Below, one piece after another: positions 13,462 to 25,533 of a stretch of 64,000 nt of DNA. Every line of letters starts with the position of its first letter. Position 1 is the first letter of the stretch. The notes beneath the pieces were generated by a model. It was given only the letters and a program-made list of their open reading frames with translations, had not been told where the DNA came from and did not search any database. Source of the stretch: Raphanus sativus. Taxonomy: Eukaryota; Streptophyta; Magnoliopsida; Brassicales; Brassicaceae. Location of the stretch: NCBI RefSeq assembly GCF_000801105.2, contig NC_079512.1:32319848-32383847 (forward strand). The letters are read 5' to 3'. A program made the position numbers and the translations under genes.

Positions 13462-16400
13462 ATGGCTACCGGAGATAGAGCTATGCTTCTCGTTTTGCTT
13501 CTACTCTTCACTGTGATCTCTGTTGTTCGTTGTGTTACTGATCCATCTGATGGTAAAGTATTCATCCTTTCTTGCTTTTACGTCATTGTGATCGTCTCTC
13601 TTTTTGAGATCCTTTTTGAGTGAAACCCTGAGATTATTTTTTCTGGGTTTCTTTGTTTCTCCCTTAAAGTGTTAGACTTTAGATTCAAAACATAAAACCC
13701 TTTTTCTTAGAATCTTGTTTGCATTAATGTTTGTTTTTGATGTTTTTAGAATGTTTTTTATTTACTTTTTAGCTCAGAAAGTAAAAAAAGCAAGCTGTAA
13801 GCTTTATGATAGATTTTCTTCTTCTTTACTGATAGATCCTTGGTTGGTTGGTTTCTGACTCTCTGAGGTGTACTCTTCTCATTGGTGTATTGCAGTTCAT
13901 GCCCTTCAAGTTTTGTATACTTCACTAAATAGTCCTTCACAGCTAACCAATTGGAACAATGGAGGTGGTGATCCATGTGGAGAGTCATGGAAAGGGATCA
14001 CTTGTGAGGGCTCAGCAGTTTTCTCTATGTAAAGGAATCATACTTCCTGACTTTTTTGTTTTGTTTCTTTCCACTTAACATTGATTGATTGATTGTTGGG
14101 TGTTTTTAATGTTCTTGTTTTGTTGTTGTGGACTCTTGTAACAGAGATATATCGGATCTAGGAGTCTCTGGCACTCTTGGATACTTGCTCTCAGACCTTA
14201 TGTCACTCAGAAAACTGTAATTTTTTGTTTCTGTTTTGTTTAATAAATCTTTGTGCTCTTTTGAGGATTTTTGATTCAATTAACTTTAGTTCCATTCACC
14301 TTGTTACAGGGATGTTAGTGGGAACAGCATCCATGACACACTTCCATATCAATTGCCACCGAATCTCACAAGCCTGTAATGCTGTGTTTGCCTTTATAGT
14401 ATTAAGTCTCTCAGTGTATAGTTTGAAACTAACAGTTGAAAAGTAAAATGTAATGCAGAAACTTGGCGAGAAACAACCTAAGTGGAAACCTTCCCTACTC
14501 CATATCTGCTATGGCATCTCTTTCTTACATGTGAGTGAGTTTGACATTTTAGATTGTGAGATTTTAGCATAATCCGTCTTCTTGTGCATTATTAAAGTTT
14601 TGAAAATGTTATTTGTCTAGGAATGTAAGTGGTAATTCACTTTCCATGTCGATAGGAGATATATTTGCCGGTCAGAAGTCACTTTCTACATTGTAACATC
14701 TCTGAACTCTCTCTATATATATATCACATTCATACATACCACTGCCAGCTTCCATTTATCTACTTTTGATTTGTTTTAGGGACCTTTCTCATAATAACTT
14801 CAGTGGCGATCTTCCTAGTTCCTTGAGTACACTGTCTCAACTTTCTCTTCTGTGAGTACTTTTAAACGTTTTTCTTCATTAAGAAACTTTTAAATGATGA
14901 TGATATCTTCATGTGTGACAGTTATGTCCAGAACAATCAGTTGACAGGTACCATCGATGTACTCTCCGGTTTGCCTTTGACAACTCTGTAAGTTTCATTT
15001 CCAGATAGCAAACAAAAAAAAGCAACCACTCTGTTGTTATGCCCCTCCTCCATCACATTTACCTCTAATATGTTTTCTTGGCAGGAACGTTGCAAACAAC
15101 CACTTCAATGGATCCATACCTAAGGAGCTTAGCTCTATCAAGACCTTAATGTAAGTTTTCAATAACAATCTCTCCACTTTAAAACGAAAATGCAAGTGTG
15201 ACAACCCGCCCCGACAATTTTCTTGAGCCTTTCCATATATCACAACTCGGGATGTTATAGCAAGTTTATCATGTCTTTGAATTTGTATCCAAAAATTGAC
15301 AACAGATATGATGGTAACTCCTTTGATAACGCTCCTCCTGCATCTCCTCAACCAGAAAGACCAGGCAAAAAGGGGAAACCTTCTTCTTCTGGTTCCAAGA
15401 AACCCAAAAACATCCCTGACGCTAAAGACAAGTCTTCTTCTGAATCTTCTTCTGACGACAAGGGTTTGTCTGGTGGAGTGGTCACCGGCATAGTCTTCGG
15501 TTCTCTGTTCGTTGCTGGTATCGTAGCACTTGTTCTTTACTTGTGCTTTCACAAGAAGAAGAAAAGGAAAGTTGGAGAAAGCACAAGAGCTGCTGGTTCT
15601 CACAGAAGTCTACCACTCAGTGTAATACCTGAAGTGCAAGAGCAGAGAGTTAAAAGTGTTGCACACTCCAAGTCATCTTCACCTGCACCAGATAAAGTAA
15701 CGGTCGATAAGGTTATGAAAAGCGGGTCTATAAGCAGAATGAGATCTCCCATCACTGCTTCGCAGTACACCGTTTCATCTCTTCAAGTAGCGACGAACAG
15801 CTTTAGCCAAGAGAACATCATCGGCGAAGGCTCTCTAGGACGTGTCTACAGAGCAGAGTTCCCCAACGGGAAGGTAATGGCGGTTAAGAAGATTGATAAC
15901 GCAGCGCTCTCGTTACAAGAAGAAGATAATTTCTTGGAAGCCGTTTCGAACATGTCGCGTTTGAGTCATCCGAACATTGTTCCCTTGGCTGGATACTGCA
16001 CCGAGCACGGCCAGCGTCTTCTGGTGTATGAGTACGTTGGGAATGGGAATCTAGATGATATGCTGCATTTGAATGATGATAGGAGCATGGCTTTGACTTG
16101 GAATGCTCGTGTTAAAGTTGCACTTGGAACTGCCAAGGCTTTAGAGTATGTTCTTTGCTACATTTGTTATGATTATGTCTACTCTCTTCCTTCATGCTTA
16201 ACCTGAGTTTTGGATGCAACAGGTACTTGCACGAAGTTTGCTTGCCTTCCATTGTACATAGAAACTTCAAGTCAGCGAATATATTGCTAGATGAAGAACT
16301 TAATCCTCACTTATCAGACAGTGGTTTAGCTGCTTTAAACCCCAACACTGAGAGACAGGTAATAACACAATCATACTTTTTGAGCTGTAGTTGAATCATT

Positions 16401-17074
16401 TTAATGGTTTATATATATGTTTTAAACAGGTTTCAACTCAAGTGGTGGGTTCGTTTGGATACAGTGCTCCAGAGTTTGCATTGTCAGGAATCTATACTGT
16501 GAAAAGTGATGTGTACACTTTTGGAGTGGTCATGCTTGAGCTCTTAACTGGTCGGAAGCCTCTTGACAGGTTTCTTTTCATCTAAATGTTAACCAACAAA
16601 CACCCATTTAGTTCAAGTTTTACTTGTTAATCGGCGTTGTGTTATATGTATGTGTGTGTTTGTGTTTGATAGCTCGAGAACGAGAGCAGAGCAGTCACTA
16701 GTGAGATGGGCTACACCGCAGCTTCACGATATAGATGCTTTGTCTAAAATGGTCGATCCTTCTCTTAATGGCATGTATCCAGCTAAGTCACTCTCTCGTT
16801 TTGCGGATATCATTGCTCTCTGTATTCAGGTACGTTACCATCCCCAAGGAAAATGCATAAACCTCCCAAAATTGTTGCATAAAGTAATCAACCATCTTCT
16901 CTTCTTTGTTGATAAATTCAGCCGGAACCAGAGTTCAGGCCTCCAATGTCAGAGGTGGTGCAGCAGCTAGTGAGATTGGTTCAACGGGCAAGTGTAGTCA
17001 AAAGAAGATCAAGTGAGGACACTGGATTTTCTTACAGGACACCTGAGCATGAGCACATGGATATCTCTTTCTGA
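13462..17074 (+). CDS. SRF8: STRUBBELIG-receptor family 8 leucine-rich-repeat receptor-like kinase
   Basis: Plasma-membrane receptor-like kinase of the STRUBBELIG family (LRR class V). Fourteen exons join in frame (13462-13552, 13896-14028, then short LRR exons from 14145 to 15150, 15306-16145, 16223-16358, 16430-16569, 16673-16829, 16922-17074), giving 711 aa. A signal peptide ([16 protein letters not shown]) is followed by a region ending [10 protein letters not shown], about six LRRs encoded by exons of 66 or 72 bp, a Pro/Ser-rich linker, a membrane span ([20 protein letters not shown]), a basic KKKKRK stop-transfer and a kinase domain. The kinase has VMAVKKID and GEGSLGRVY, but the catalytic HRD is HRN and the metal-binding DFG is DSG, so it is probably catalytically weak or dead, as known for this family. 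Position next to EBS matches At4g22130. The start follows CACACACACACA directly. Confidence 0.93.
15197..15262. other. Possible small element remnant in the SRF8 intron
   Basis: Within the last LRR intron, TGTGACAACCCG at about 15197 is mirrored by CGGGATGTTATAGCA near 15248, an imperfect inverted pair like the ends of some plant LTR elements. The interval is only about 65 bp and has no other feature, so this is a weak call. Confidence 0.2.
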
Positions 17075-17701
17075 GTAATACAACTACTCCAAGCAGCTCT
17101 TGAAACTCAAGAGGGAGAGAGTTTTGCTTAGAGTTACATGAGAGAGGTAAAGAACGCATCATGGTTCAAACCCAAAAGGATAAAACTTTGTGTATTTCTG
17201 TGAGGATAATACTAGAGTACATAAGAAGAGTCTCTGCATCTTTTGCGATCATCTTTTTTCTTCTTCTTTTTGTAATGAATCTGAGACTTTAAAGGTTTTT
17301 TTTAGCCTTGCAGTGTTCTGTTTTATTTATTATTTCTCAAGATATGCTTAACATGATAATGAAGTTAATTTTTGTTGAGATGACACAAAGTCAAAAGCGC
17401 TCTTCATGTTCTTCTGGTACTCATCAGACACAAAACAACATTACCAACAATAAACAGACCTAAAAGTTAACTTAAAAGATCCCACGGAAAAGTCTATACA
17501 GACTCTGCCCACCATAACTTGTCTTCATCATCATCTCTCCTTTTTTTCACATTTTCTCTTAAAGTTTTTGGAACGCAACATACAAGGCATCATCACAACA
17601 AAGACGACACAAATCCTAACTTACTTTAAATATGCACCAAAGAGCTTACAAGTTACAACTTGACAACCCCTGCGCGGCTTTTACTCATCAGAACCTGGCG
17701 A

Positions 17702-19082
17702 TTATCTTTTTCTGCGCTTTGTTTCCACCTGTTGACAACAATGCCACTGTTAGTATCAGCCACAAGCTCTCAAACACAAATCAAGAAGAAGAAAAAACGA
17801 ACCTTGACATCATCAGCTGGAGACTCAGCAAATCCGTTCCGCGACTTCTTGACATCGTCATCAGAACTGCATTCAGCACATACAAAGTGATCAAGCTTCT
17901 TTGCTTCTTCAATCGTCATACCAACACACCCCGGATGGTACCTACAAACATCCAAATTGCAACTCCTACCAATCAAATCAATAATTCATAGGGGAAAAAG
18001 GACAACAGCGAGTTTTTCAAACAGATATAAATAGTTTATTCTGTAATGAAAAAGCATCAATATTTACCAGTCTTTGCAGCCTTCACATTGAACCATGAGA
18101 TCATCTGGGTTATAAGGCATTTCACACTTGCAGTACCTTCACAATCCACACAGCATAATGTAAAAACCATTGAAAAATGCAGGTGGTTTAAGAAACTGAT
18201 TCCTACTTATCAACAACTACTTACACAGCAACTCGATCAGGGGTGAAGGCGCCAGTGGCAGCCTTGTACTCAAACCTACAATAATAATCCTCAGCCCCAA
18301 CGTTTTCGAGCCTGGTGTAGTTCTTGAAGGTGTGAACAATGCATTTCCCTTCGATGGTGTGTCCGCTCTGAACGTCGAAATGGTCGGACAAGAAAAGTTC
18401 TTTCGCTCCATGGAACTGCCTCCTACCACCGAGGGACTCCTCAGGGCGGTAATACCAACGACAGTGCACCTTCACATTGTTCCTAGCATCAGCTTCTATC
18501 TTCTCGACACGTGCCACGTATGGCGGCTTGCCAGCATCCGATGGGCGCATCAACACACACTCTCCAGCTGCATAAAATCAAAAGATTACTTCACAGCTCA
18601 TCATACCCCAACACTGATAAAACACACATGGATTTCAAAAAGCACACATTTTTCATCAACACACACACACACGTAGCGAGCTAGAATGAAGATGCAATAA
18701 AAGTATATAGTGTAATAAAAGAAATGGTTACAGTTAACCAGCTCAAGACAATTTTCTTCAGAAGAGACCAAAAAGGTAAGAAAAGATTGAGACTTTGCGA
18801 CATTACATAAACCAAAACACCTTCTAAAGTGTAGCTACGAAGAAGACTAAGAAACAATTTTGGGAATCTTACAAGAAAAAAAAAACAGACATTGAAACGA
18901 TACAGACACAACATCTAAGCTATATCTATCAAAATCCCTTCCTCTTTGTATAATTGAACAAAGTGAGTGAATAATTGAGAGATACCTCTGACGACTTTGT
19001 TGGTTCCTTTGATGGTATAAGAGTCAAGCTCCTTCCTTCCGGTTTTGATTTTGGAGGGGACACCAGGTCGAGTTTTCGCCAT
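17702..19082 (-). CDS. EBS: EBS, BAH and PHD-finger histone reader (complete copy)
   Basis: Nuclear histone reader that represses flowering; in the family the BAH domain reads H3K27me3 and the PHD finger reads H3K4me3. Exons 19082-18986, 18567-18225, 18136-18068, 17941-17803 and 17728-17702 join in frame to 224 aa. The BAH domain fills about residues 25-147 ([19 protein letters not shown]). The PHD finger lies at about 148-200, with its Cys4-His-Cys3 pattern starting [17 protein letters not shown] and closing HFVCAEC. The end is basic (VETKRRKR). Exons 1 and 2, part of exon 3 and about 2.9 kb upstream belong to a tandem duplication; exons 4 and 5 are single-copy. This is therefore the only full EBS in the window. 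Its relative SHL is the main alternative, but order beside SRF8 and PUX3 matches At4g22140. Confidence 0.95.
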
Positions 19083-22006
19083 GGGAAAGAAGCTAAAAAC
19101 AGGTAAAAGCGGTAGAGAAAGCTAAAAGGTTCTCTGAAATGTACAGAGATTGAGGGATGTGTGTAGATCGAAGAGAGGATAGGGAAGAGAAAAGAGTAAA
19201 TCTGGAACCCTAGATTCTCTCTTGGTGGAGAAGATGAGTCATTTGTGATTTTAGCTGTTTTCACTGTTCACCAAGGGGGGTACACTATTTATTATATTGC
19301 CCTTTTATCTTTTTTTTTCTCAATATAATAAAAGTTTTTTTTATTATTTACCAAAAGACCTTGAAAAAGATCTTTGACCTTGTGCCAAAAAAAAAAAAGA
19401 TGTTTGACCCAAAAAAAACAGAAGAAAATTGTTCAAACAAATCGTTTCATTAAAAAAGGTAAAAATCTTTTATATTATTATTCTCTAGGATATATAAATT
19501 AAAAAAAAAAAGAGAAAATCTATTTTTTATTTGAAAAAACTATTTTCAGTTCAAAACTTTCTTTCCAATTTTTGTTTTTGAATTTTTTAAATAAAAATAT
19601 TTTGAAATCCAACAAGATTTCTTAAATTTTAAATCTCAATTTTTTTTTTTTAAATCTTCAATCCAATCCCCCAAAATTCAGATTCCATATAAAACCTAAA
19701 ATAAGGATTTAAAAAATGAATAATTGATCAACTCATCTTAGTTTACAATGAATTTAGATTTTTCATATTATAACTCAAATCTGATTCCTTTATTATATAA
19801 TTTTATTTGTAAAATTGAATCCAAACCATTTTGATTACACATTAAATAAATTAGACGGTTCATATAATTCACTATGTAAGTTAAACTCTATCATTACTGG
19901 AAAAGAAAGAAGAAGTTAAACTCTATCATTACTGTACAAAAAGAAGATGTGAAACTCTATCATTAATCATGAAAATGCCAAGTTAAGATAAGCCAACTCA
20001 GGTTTTAAGTTTATTTTGTCACACTCATGAACACCACAAACCAAAACACAATAGAACTAATGCAATAACGTGATCACTGAACCAACAATATCAAAAGAAA
20101 AGACTTTGGAAATTTTGTACAAAACTTGTTTGTAGCCGAATCTGAAATTCCCGTTTATACGGGTTAATTAATATATAAGTATTTTTAAAAATATCAAAAG
20201 AAAAGAAAAATAACTCGGGAACAAAATGATGGAAGACGAACATCTTACCACAATATCAGAACTTATTGATAAACTGGTTTAAACATGCTTTCCAAAACAA
20301 ACTTCTAACATTCTGCCATTTTTTAATATCTTTTACCAAATTTTGGAATTATGTTTACTTTTCCCCTGCAAGAGAATTCGCAGAAATTGGAGAAAAGACT
20401 CAATTTTTAAATTGTTTACTCAATTTTGATGGAAAATACAATTGCAGGAACAAACTAAAACTAGAGAAATGGATTTATTTTCTTACAAGAAATTATTTTT
20501 TTCATTGCATCCTCGTTCATGTCTTTTTATGTTATCATACTGAGTCACTTACAGGATCAATGCTAATATTTAAATCAAGAATGGTACCACGCATGACATC
20601 TTTCGGCAAATAAAATTACTAATATTTATTATTCAAATACAGCCATCCAATTAATTATCAGTTTTAGTATTTGATGAAACCTAAACTTGTTCTTAGGTAA
20701 AACAAAACTACAAATTAATCAATGCGCATAGCATGTCCAAAATCAGCTGTGGCATACCAACATAATGAATAATTAATAGTAGATATTTTAGCGATCTTCT
20801 ATAACTACTTAGATACAAACTTGTAGCCATGTCATAACAGTTTAGATTTTTAACTAAACTCATAATCTTTTTTTCTACTTCAAACGACAAATCATAATCA
20901 TAATTATTTTTAACGATGATTGAAGATATTACAGATTATGAAAAATATTACAGATAGTTATATAACCGACAAATATATATCTTATAAAAATTCGCATCCG
21001 AATATGTGACGGTTTTACTTGTATTATATCCAGCTATTTTATGAAAATCTATATACGACGATTCTGTTTACACCATGCTAGAATTCTCGTGATAATTAAC
21101 CCATTGTAATAGGAAGATTTCTGTAAAATCAGATGATCATATATCTTATTAAAATAGAAGTACACTTTAAAATTAACCCTAAGATTTTTAAAATATTTAC
21201 AACCTAATGTCATTGAAGTAATTAATAAACCTAATTTTGAAGATTTTGTCTTTTCCTAATTCAATGCATAATTTCCTAAATTGATTCTACAACAAATTCA
21301 TGATAAATCTTAAATTTAATGTAAATTAATACTATAACGAGTAGATAACATCTTTCCATAATTATGTAAACATTTTTACTATATATATATATATATTATA
21401 CAGAGAAAAAATTTAAAGTGAAAGAAAATATTTATACGAAAAAATATTTATGCGGTCACGGGTCAAGCTATAGAAATTAACAACAACATCACAAAATTAT
21501 TTTTCTTTAACAAATTTATTTTAATAGAAATTATATTTCAAACTATTTTTATATATTTTATGTATTTATAAATTTATTTTATTTGTTTTAAGAGATATTA
21601 AGATTTTGGAATTGGAAAAAATAAAAACCCATCCCTATATTATTTTAGTTACAATATTTAAAATTTATATCAGAATATTTTATTAAACCTATAATTACAA
21701 ATACATATAATTAAATATTACAAATACATATAATTTAATATAAACAAAAACCTAAAAACATTAGATAAATATCCACCCGGTCAAAGTCTAGTTTTCAATT
21801 AAGTGAAAACTTGAACAAACTAAAAGATAGTTAAAGATTACTTTGTAACCAAACTTTCCACTTATGAAATAGTATGACATTGTTTTTTCCTTCTTGCCAT
21901 AATAAGCCGATTGTGCACTTTTTCTTACAAATCAGAACATTTCTTGGATAATCTTGGAGTGTAACAATACTCTCTTTAAGAACAACAAAAGAAACAAAAA
22001 AAGTTT
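19083..22006. other. Spacer between EBS start and PUX3 stop (copy 1)
   Basis: AT-rich and without a supported gene. It carries the EBS upstream region at its left end, a triple repeat of AACTCTATCATTA near 19885-19965, and a candidate Helitron at 21137-21791. The same spacer recurs almost unchanged at 26503-29427. Confidence 0.7.
21137..21791 (+). mobile_element. Candidate non-autonomous Helitron (copy 1)
   Basis: The interval starts TCATATATCTTATTAAAATA, like Brassicaceae Helitron 5' ends, and ends GGTCAAAGTCTAG. It sits between an A and a T, the usual Helitron target. The expected GC-rich hairpin just before the CTAG end is not clear (only CCACCCGG is seen), so the 3' end may be worn. No protein is encoded. 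The identical arrangement in the second duplicate shows that the insertion came before the duplication. Confidence 0.45.
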
Positions 22007-23408
22007 CTAGAATTTCTGAATGACTACAGAGTTTGCGAGACCGGCTTCATCAATGGTCTGAAAAGGATCAGTAAGCGGCTTAGGTGGGAACCCCATGACC
22101 TGAAGGCTGTAGTTGATTGGATTCCCTGGTCGAGAAAAGTCAATAAAAGCACGAATGTCGTTGACCGTGTGATGGTTATTGAACTTAGCCACCATGCGTG
22201 TCCCGTCAGCGAGTCTAAGCTGGATAGATGTGGATGGAAGAGTTTCATCAACTACAACAAGACTCTGCGACGGTGATGGAGCCGCTGCTACATCGGTTGG
22301 GTTGCTTAGGCTTGGAGGGGTTGATGAGCTAACAGCAGCGCCTCCTAGTGTCCTTCCCACTCCTTGAAATGCAACCGTAGGTTTCTCACGTTCCTACAAA
22401 AAATAAAAGAATGTAACATGTTAGATTAGATTTTATACTTTGTTTACTATCATTCACAAACCGAAACCTAGAACTGTCTCTATATAAAGTTGTAATGAAA
22501 TTTTAGTACATATGTCACCCGTAATAAATTCTATGCATAAGAAAGATTAGAACAGAGAAGACTCACGGGGCATTTCTCGTCTCTTCTCATAAGATTAACA
22601 TGTACAGGAGCTCTTTTATCAGCAGGCTCAAGCTCTTTAGGACATTCAGATTTTCGAATGCTCTGCAATAAAACAAACTCATTATTAACCAATCATGAAA
22701 GTATATTTTTAACCAAAATGAATTCAGTTTGTTTTTTTACGTCGAGAAAAGAGGCGTTCTCTGGATCGTCCAACTTCCTCAAAGGTCCATCATCAACAGT
22801 GAAACCATTAGACCAGAAAACGATACTGTGAATCACAGGCTCGGGAGGTTGAAGAGCGGTTGGCACGCTTTCTCCTGAAAGCAATCTCCCGGTTCCAGTG
22901 AAGCTTCTGCTGGAACTCGAAGGACGCTCAAGAGGTCCTTCCACCGCTCCTAGTTGTCTTGCTTGGTTGAATATATCATCAACATCATCGTGGTGTTTCG
23001 GTTCTTTCGAAGGATCCTGAACTAGCATACCACTGCACAAAAACATTAAAAAAAAAAACAGAACAAAGATACGATCAAGTTTCAACCTTAACTGACATAA
23101 TGAGTTTAGATACAAAGCCTAAAGCTTTGTGAATCGTGAACAACTGTTATTTAACGAGAAATCTCAAACAAATCATTCGTATGTAGTTCCTAACCTAAAC
23201 CCTCGGATCCAAAGACAAACCACAAAAAAAAAAAATCTGAAATCTCAAAACTAACGGACCTTTTCTCTCCGCCGGTGTAGTACTCTTGAGGTCCATCGGA
23301 GTCACTGTCGGAGTCCGGTCCTGATCTTCGGTTCAGATCGGAAAGTGTACGGATACCACTGGTCCGACCACCAGACGGCTTCGACGGTTGCTTGTCCTTT
23401 GAAGACAT
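22007..23408 (-). CDS. PUX3: Plant UBX-domain protein PUX3 (copy 1)
   Basis: Adaptor or regulator of the AAA-ATPase CDC48/p97. Exons 23408-23260, 23032-22741, 22662-22567 and 22393-22007 join in frame to 307 aa. The N-terminus is charged and Ser-rich ([23 protein letters not shown]). The SEP domain covers about residues 90-160 ([19 protein letters not shown], then [11 protein letters not shown]). The UBX domain is at the C-terminus, about 225-307 ([24 protein letters not shown], ending VVIQKF). It is divergent from the small coiled-coil gene at 24038, with about 630 bp between the starts. A near-identical second copy starts at 30720. At4g22150 is the syntenic match. Nothing in the frame is broken. 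Confidence 0.93.
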
Positions 23409-24037
23409 ATCTCTCTCTGATGCTTTTTTTTCCTCCGGCTTGATCGAGATTTTTTTTTCTTTTTTAAAACACGAAGTTGAGAGAAACAACAGAGATTAAC
23501 CGGTTGACACGCTAAAAGTTGTTACGCGAAAACATAGCGAGTGTAGCATACTCGCTGGCTTGAGAGTTGTTAAGTGGTCACGCGTATTTCTATGTGCGCG
23601 TGTCCTTAGTGGAAAGACAATAATAATTAACAATGAGTTGAGTTCACCTACTGATTGTTTAGTTACGATGTTATTTATCATCGTGTGAGATACAATCATG
23701 TGATCAATTATTTGATTTCTTTTTTGATCTCTAAATTGTTTGTATTATTTTCGCTCTAAGCGTTTGAGAATGAGAAAATAGCGATAAACTCTATAGGTAA
23801 TCTAATACATAAAGAATCTGTGAATAACATTGGAAGACCTTATCTGTGAATAACATTGGAAGACCTTCAAAGTTCAAAGTGAACTAAAGTAAAAAAAAGT
23901 TACTTTGAATCGGAAGTGGAAGCACTTTAGTCTAATCACTTTTAAAAGTTAACAGAATCAAAGCAAACAACAATAAGACCCATGTTGTTCCATTGTCTCT
24001 CTCACCCATTTTATAAAACGATCGCTCACCACACTTC

Positions 24038-24511
24038 ATGGATGAGTCGATGAGACTCCGACCGAGACAGACCTCATCCTCAGACAATAATACGACCAAT
24101 GATGATGTATCGTCGAGTAAATATGGGCCTGATGACCCTCTGAGCTCCGACTCAAAGACCGAGTCAAACTGGAGTTCTGACTCCACAACCTCGACGGGAC
24201 TGCCGGCGGTCATGCGAATCTTATCTGATTCTCTACTGAGGACGGAACTGGCGGAGATGGAGATGATCAAGGCTCGCGAGACAGCGAGGTGGGAAGCTGA
24301 GAAGAGGAGGATGGAAATGGAACTGGAGTTGACTCGAATGGCGCTTCAGACTCATTTACAGGCGACAACGTCTTTACTTGTCGAAGAACAGGAGATCTCT
24401 CCGTCGTCGCGGAGGAAAAGGAAGAGATCACAAGTTATAGAAGACGAGTCCTCCACCACAAGGTCAGATCAAAACCCCTTTTCATTATTCTTACCATTAA
24501 AGTGGCATTAA
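24038..24511 (+). CDS. Small charged coiled-coil protein of unknown function (copy 1)
   Basis: The protein, 157 aa if unspliced, is not recognised functionally; by position it matches At4g22160. The first 65 residues are Ser/Asp-rich and probably disordered (NWSSDSTTSTG). A charged helix follows at about 70-120 (LRTELAEMEMIKARETARWE), strongly heptad-like, then a basic cluster SSRRKRKRSQ that could be a nuclear signal. The last 15 residues (SDQNPFSLFLPLKWH) follow a possible splice donor (AAG then GTCAGA), so the true end may differ. The ATG at 24038 is followed by the conserved MDE..RLRPRQTS in both copies. The helix half is nearly identical to the second copy, whereas the N-terminal half differs at about 16 residues. 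Confidence 0.65.
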   Translation: MDESMRLRPRQTSSSDNNTTNDDVSSSKYGPDDPLSSDSKTESNWSSDSTTSTGLPAVMRILSDSLLRTELAEMEMIKARETARWEAEKRRMEMELELTRMALQTHLQATTSLLVEEQEISPSSRRKRKRSQVIEDESSTTRSDQNPFSLFLPLKWH

Positions 24512-25339
24512 TTAGAGAAACATTAACAACAGAGCTTCGTTCTGTAATGGATGTAGGGAAAACAGTTTAGCTTTATTGGGCTTACTCCAACTTAACCTGA
24601 TCTTCTCGAACTCATTGACCTGAAAAAAAGTGCAGTACGTCAAAGTCAAATATCAACTGGATGATGACTTACGCTCGGAAACTGTCTTATTGTTCTTATA
24701 TTATGTGTGTGTTTACTATGCTAATACCCTTTCCTTCCAACGTCTCTAATGAATAAGATTTTACAATCTACCGTCTCTGTTATTAATCAGAAACAAATAT
24801 AAGATGTGTCTTTTGGTACGATATTATTTACTCAGGTGACTTACGATATTAAGCCAAAGAAATAAAATCTACTATGACGATATTATTTACTCAGGTGATA
24901 AAGCTCGTACAGATCTGACAGACTCTTTCCTAAAAGATTTTATACGAATCACCTAGATATTTGATTAAATGACACAGTATTTGGTTAAGTTTTGTGGCAC
25001 TTTTACTTAGAGAATCCACTTGTGCAGTTTGTTCATCACATTGGACCGTTTAACCCCTTTCCATTATGAGTAAGAAGGTGCATTTTTGATTTCTACAAGC
25101 GGAGAATGTGAGTGAAAATCATGACATACAGACTTGCATCTACAAAACATTGAAAAAGGATCCAGCATGCGACGACTTCGTTTCATCAACTAAAGGATAA
25201 TTAAAAGTGGGCTATATACGGACTGGGCCAGAGAAGCCAACATGAACAGTGAAAAAAGCCTATTTAAATACAAGATTCTTTCATCGATCGTTTGGGATTT
25301 TTAATACTTAATTTTTCTCTCGTCTCTCAATACTTTTCC
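24512..25339. other. Spacer between coiled-coil gene and F-box fragment (copy 1)
   Basis: No gene is seen. An internal repeat with ACGATATTATTTACTCAGGTGA occurs near 24818 and 24877. The right end holds the F-box upstream region, including TGGGCTATATACGGACTGGGCC (25208-25229) and TATTTAAATA near 25260, a plausible TATA region. The spacer is nearly identical to 31781-32616. Confidence 0.6.
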
Positions 25340-25533
25340 ATGGAGAGTAGTACGAAGCGAAACCCTAGTTCTGACGAGCGTCTCAACTCATGGTCGGAGC
25401 TTCCTCTTGATCTCTTGAATCTGGTGTTCAAACGGCTCCGCTTTTTTTATTTTCAATGTGCTAAATCCGTGTGTTCGTCTTGGCTCTCTGCTTCGAAACG
25501 ATCCGTGCCAAAAAGATAATAACACCCCTTGGC
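25340..25533 (+). pseudogene. F-box gene 5' fragment cut off by the duplication junction
   Basis: The first 60 codons of an F-box gene remain ([20 protein letters not shown], then [11 protein letters not shown]), matching the start of the gene at 32617. An extra A after GTGCCA shifts the frame into a stop at 25517-25519. The F-box sequence then ends at the junction 25531-25533, where EBS sequence begins. Nothing of the C-terminal part is present. The upstream region is intact and nearly identical to that of the other copy, so the fragment may still be transcribed, reading into the truncated EBS from the opposite direction. Confidence 0.9.

Larger units (their letters stand above)
18116..25533. 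repeat. Tandem duplication, copy 1 (about 7.4 kb)
   Basis: This unit begins inside EBS exon 3 and ends inside an F-box exon, and is repeated directly at 25531-32806. It covers EBS exons 1-3 (part), the EBS upstream region, PUX3, the small coiled-coil gene and the F-box start. The copies stay collinear throughout: matching points are 7432 bp apart at EBS exon 2, 7421 at the PUX3 stop, 7312 at the PUX3 start, 7266 at the coiled-coil start and 7277 at the F-box start. Confidence 0.97.

Noticed and set aside
15037..15603. Long open frame (188 codons) antisense to the SRF8 linker exon
   Set aside because: It mirrors the Ser/Lys-rich coding exon of SRF8 and has the Arg/Phe-rich look of an antisense shadow; SRF8 exons are well supported on the other strand.
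18332..18676. Plus-strand frames over EBS exon 2 (and at 25458-26114)
   Set aside because: They are complements of the conserved BAH exon. The one at 25458 spans the junction but has no start or promoter tied to it; it is only noted as possible antisense RNA.
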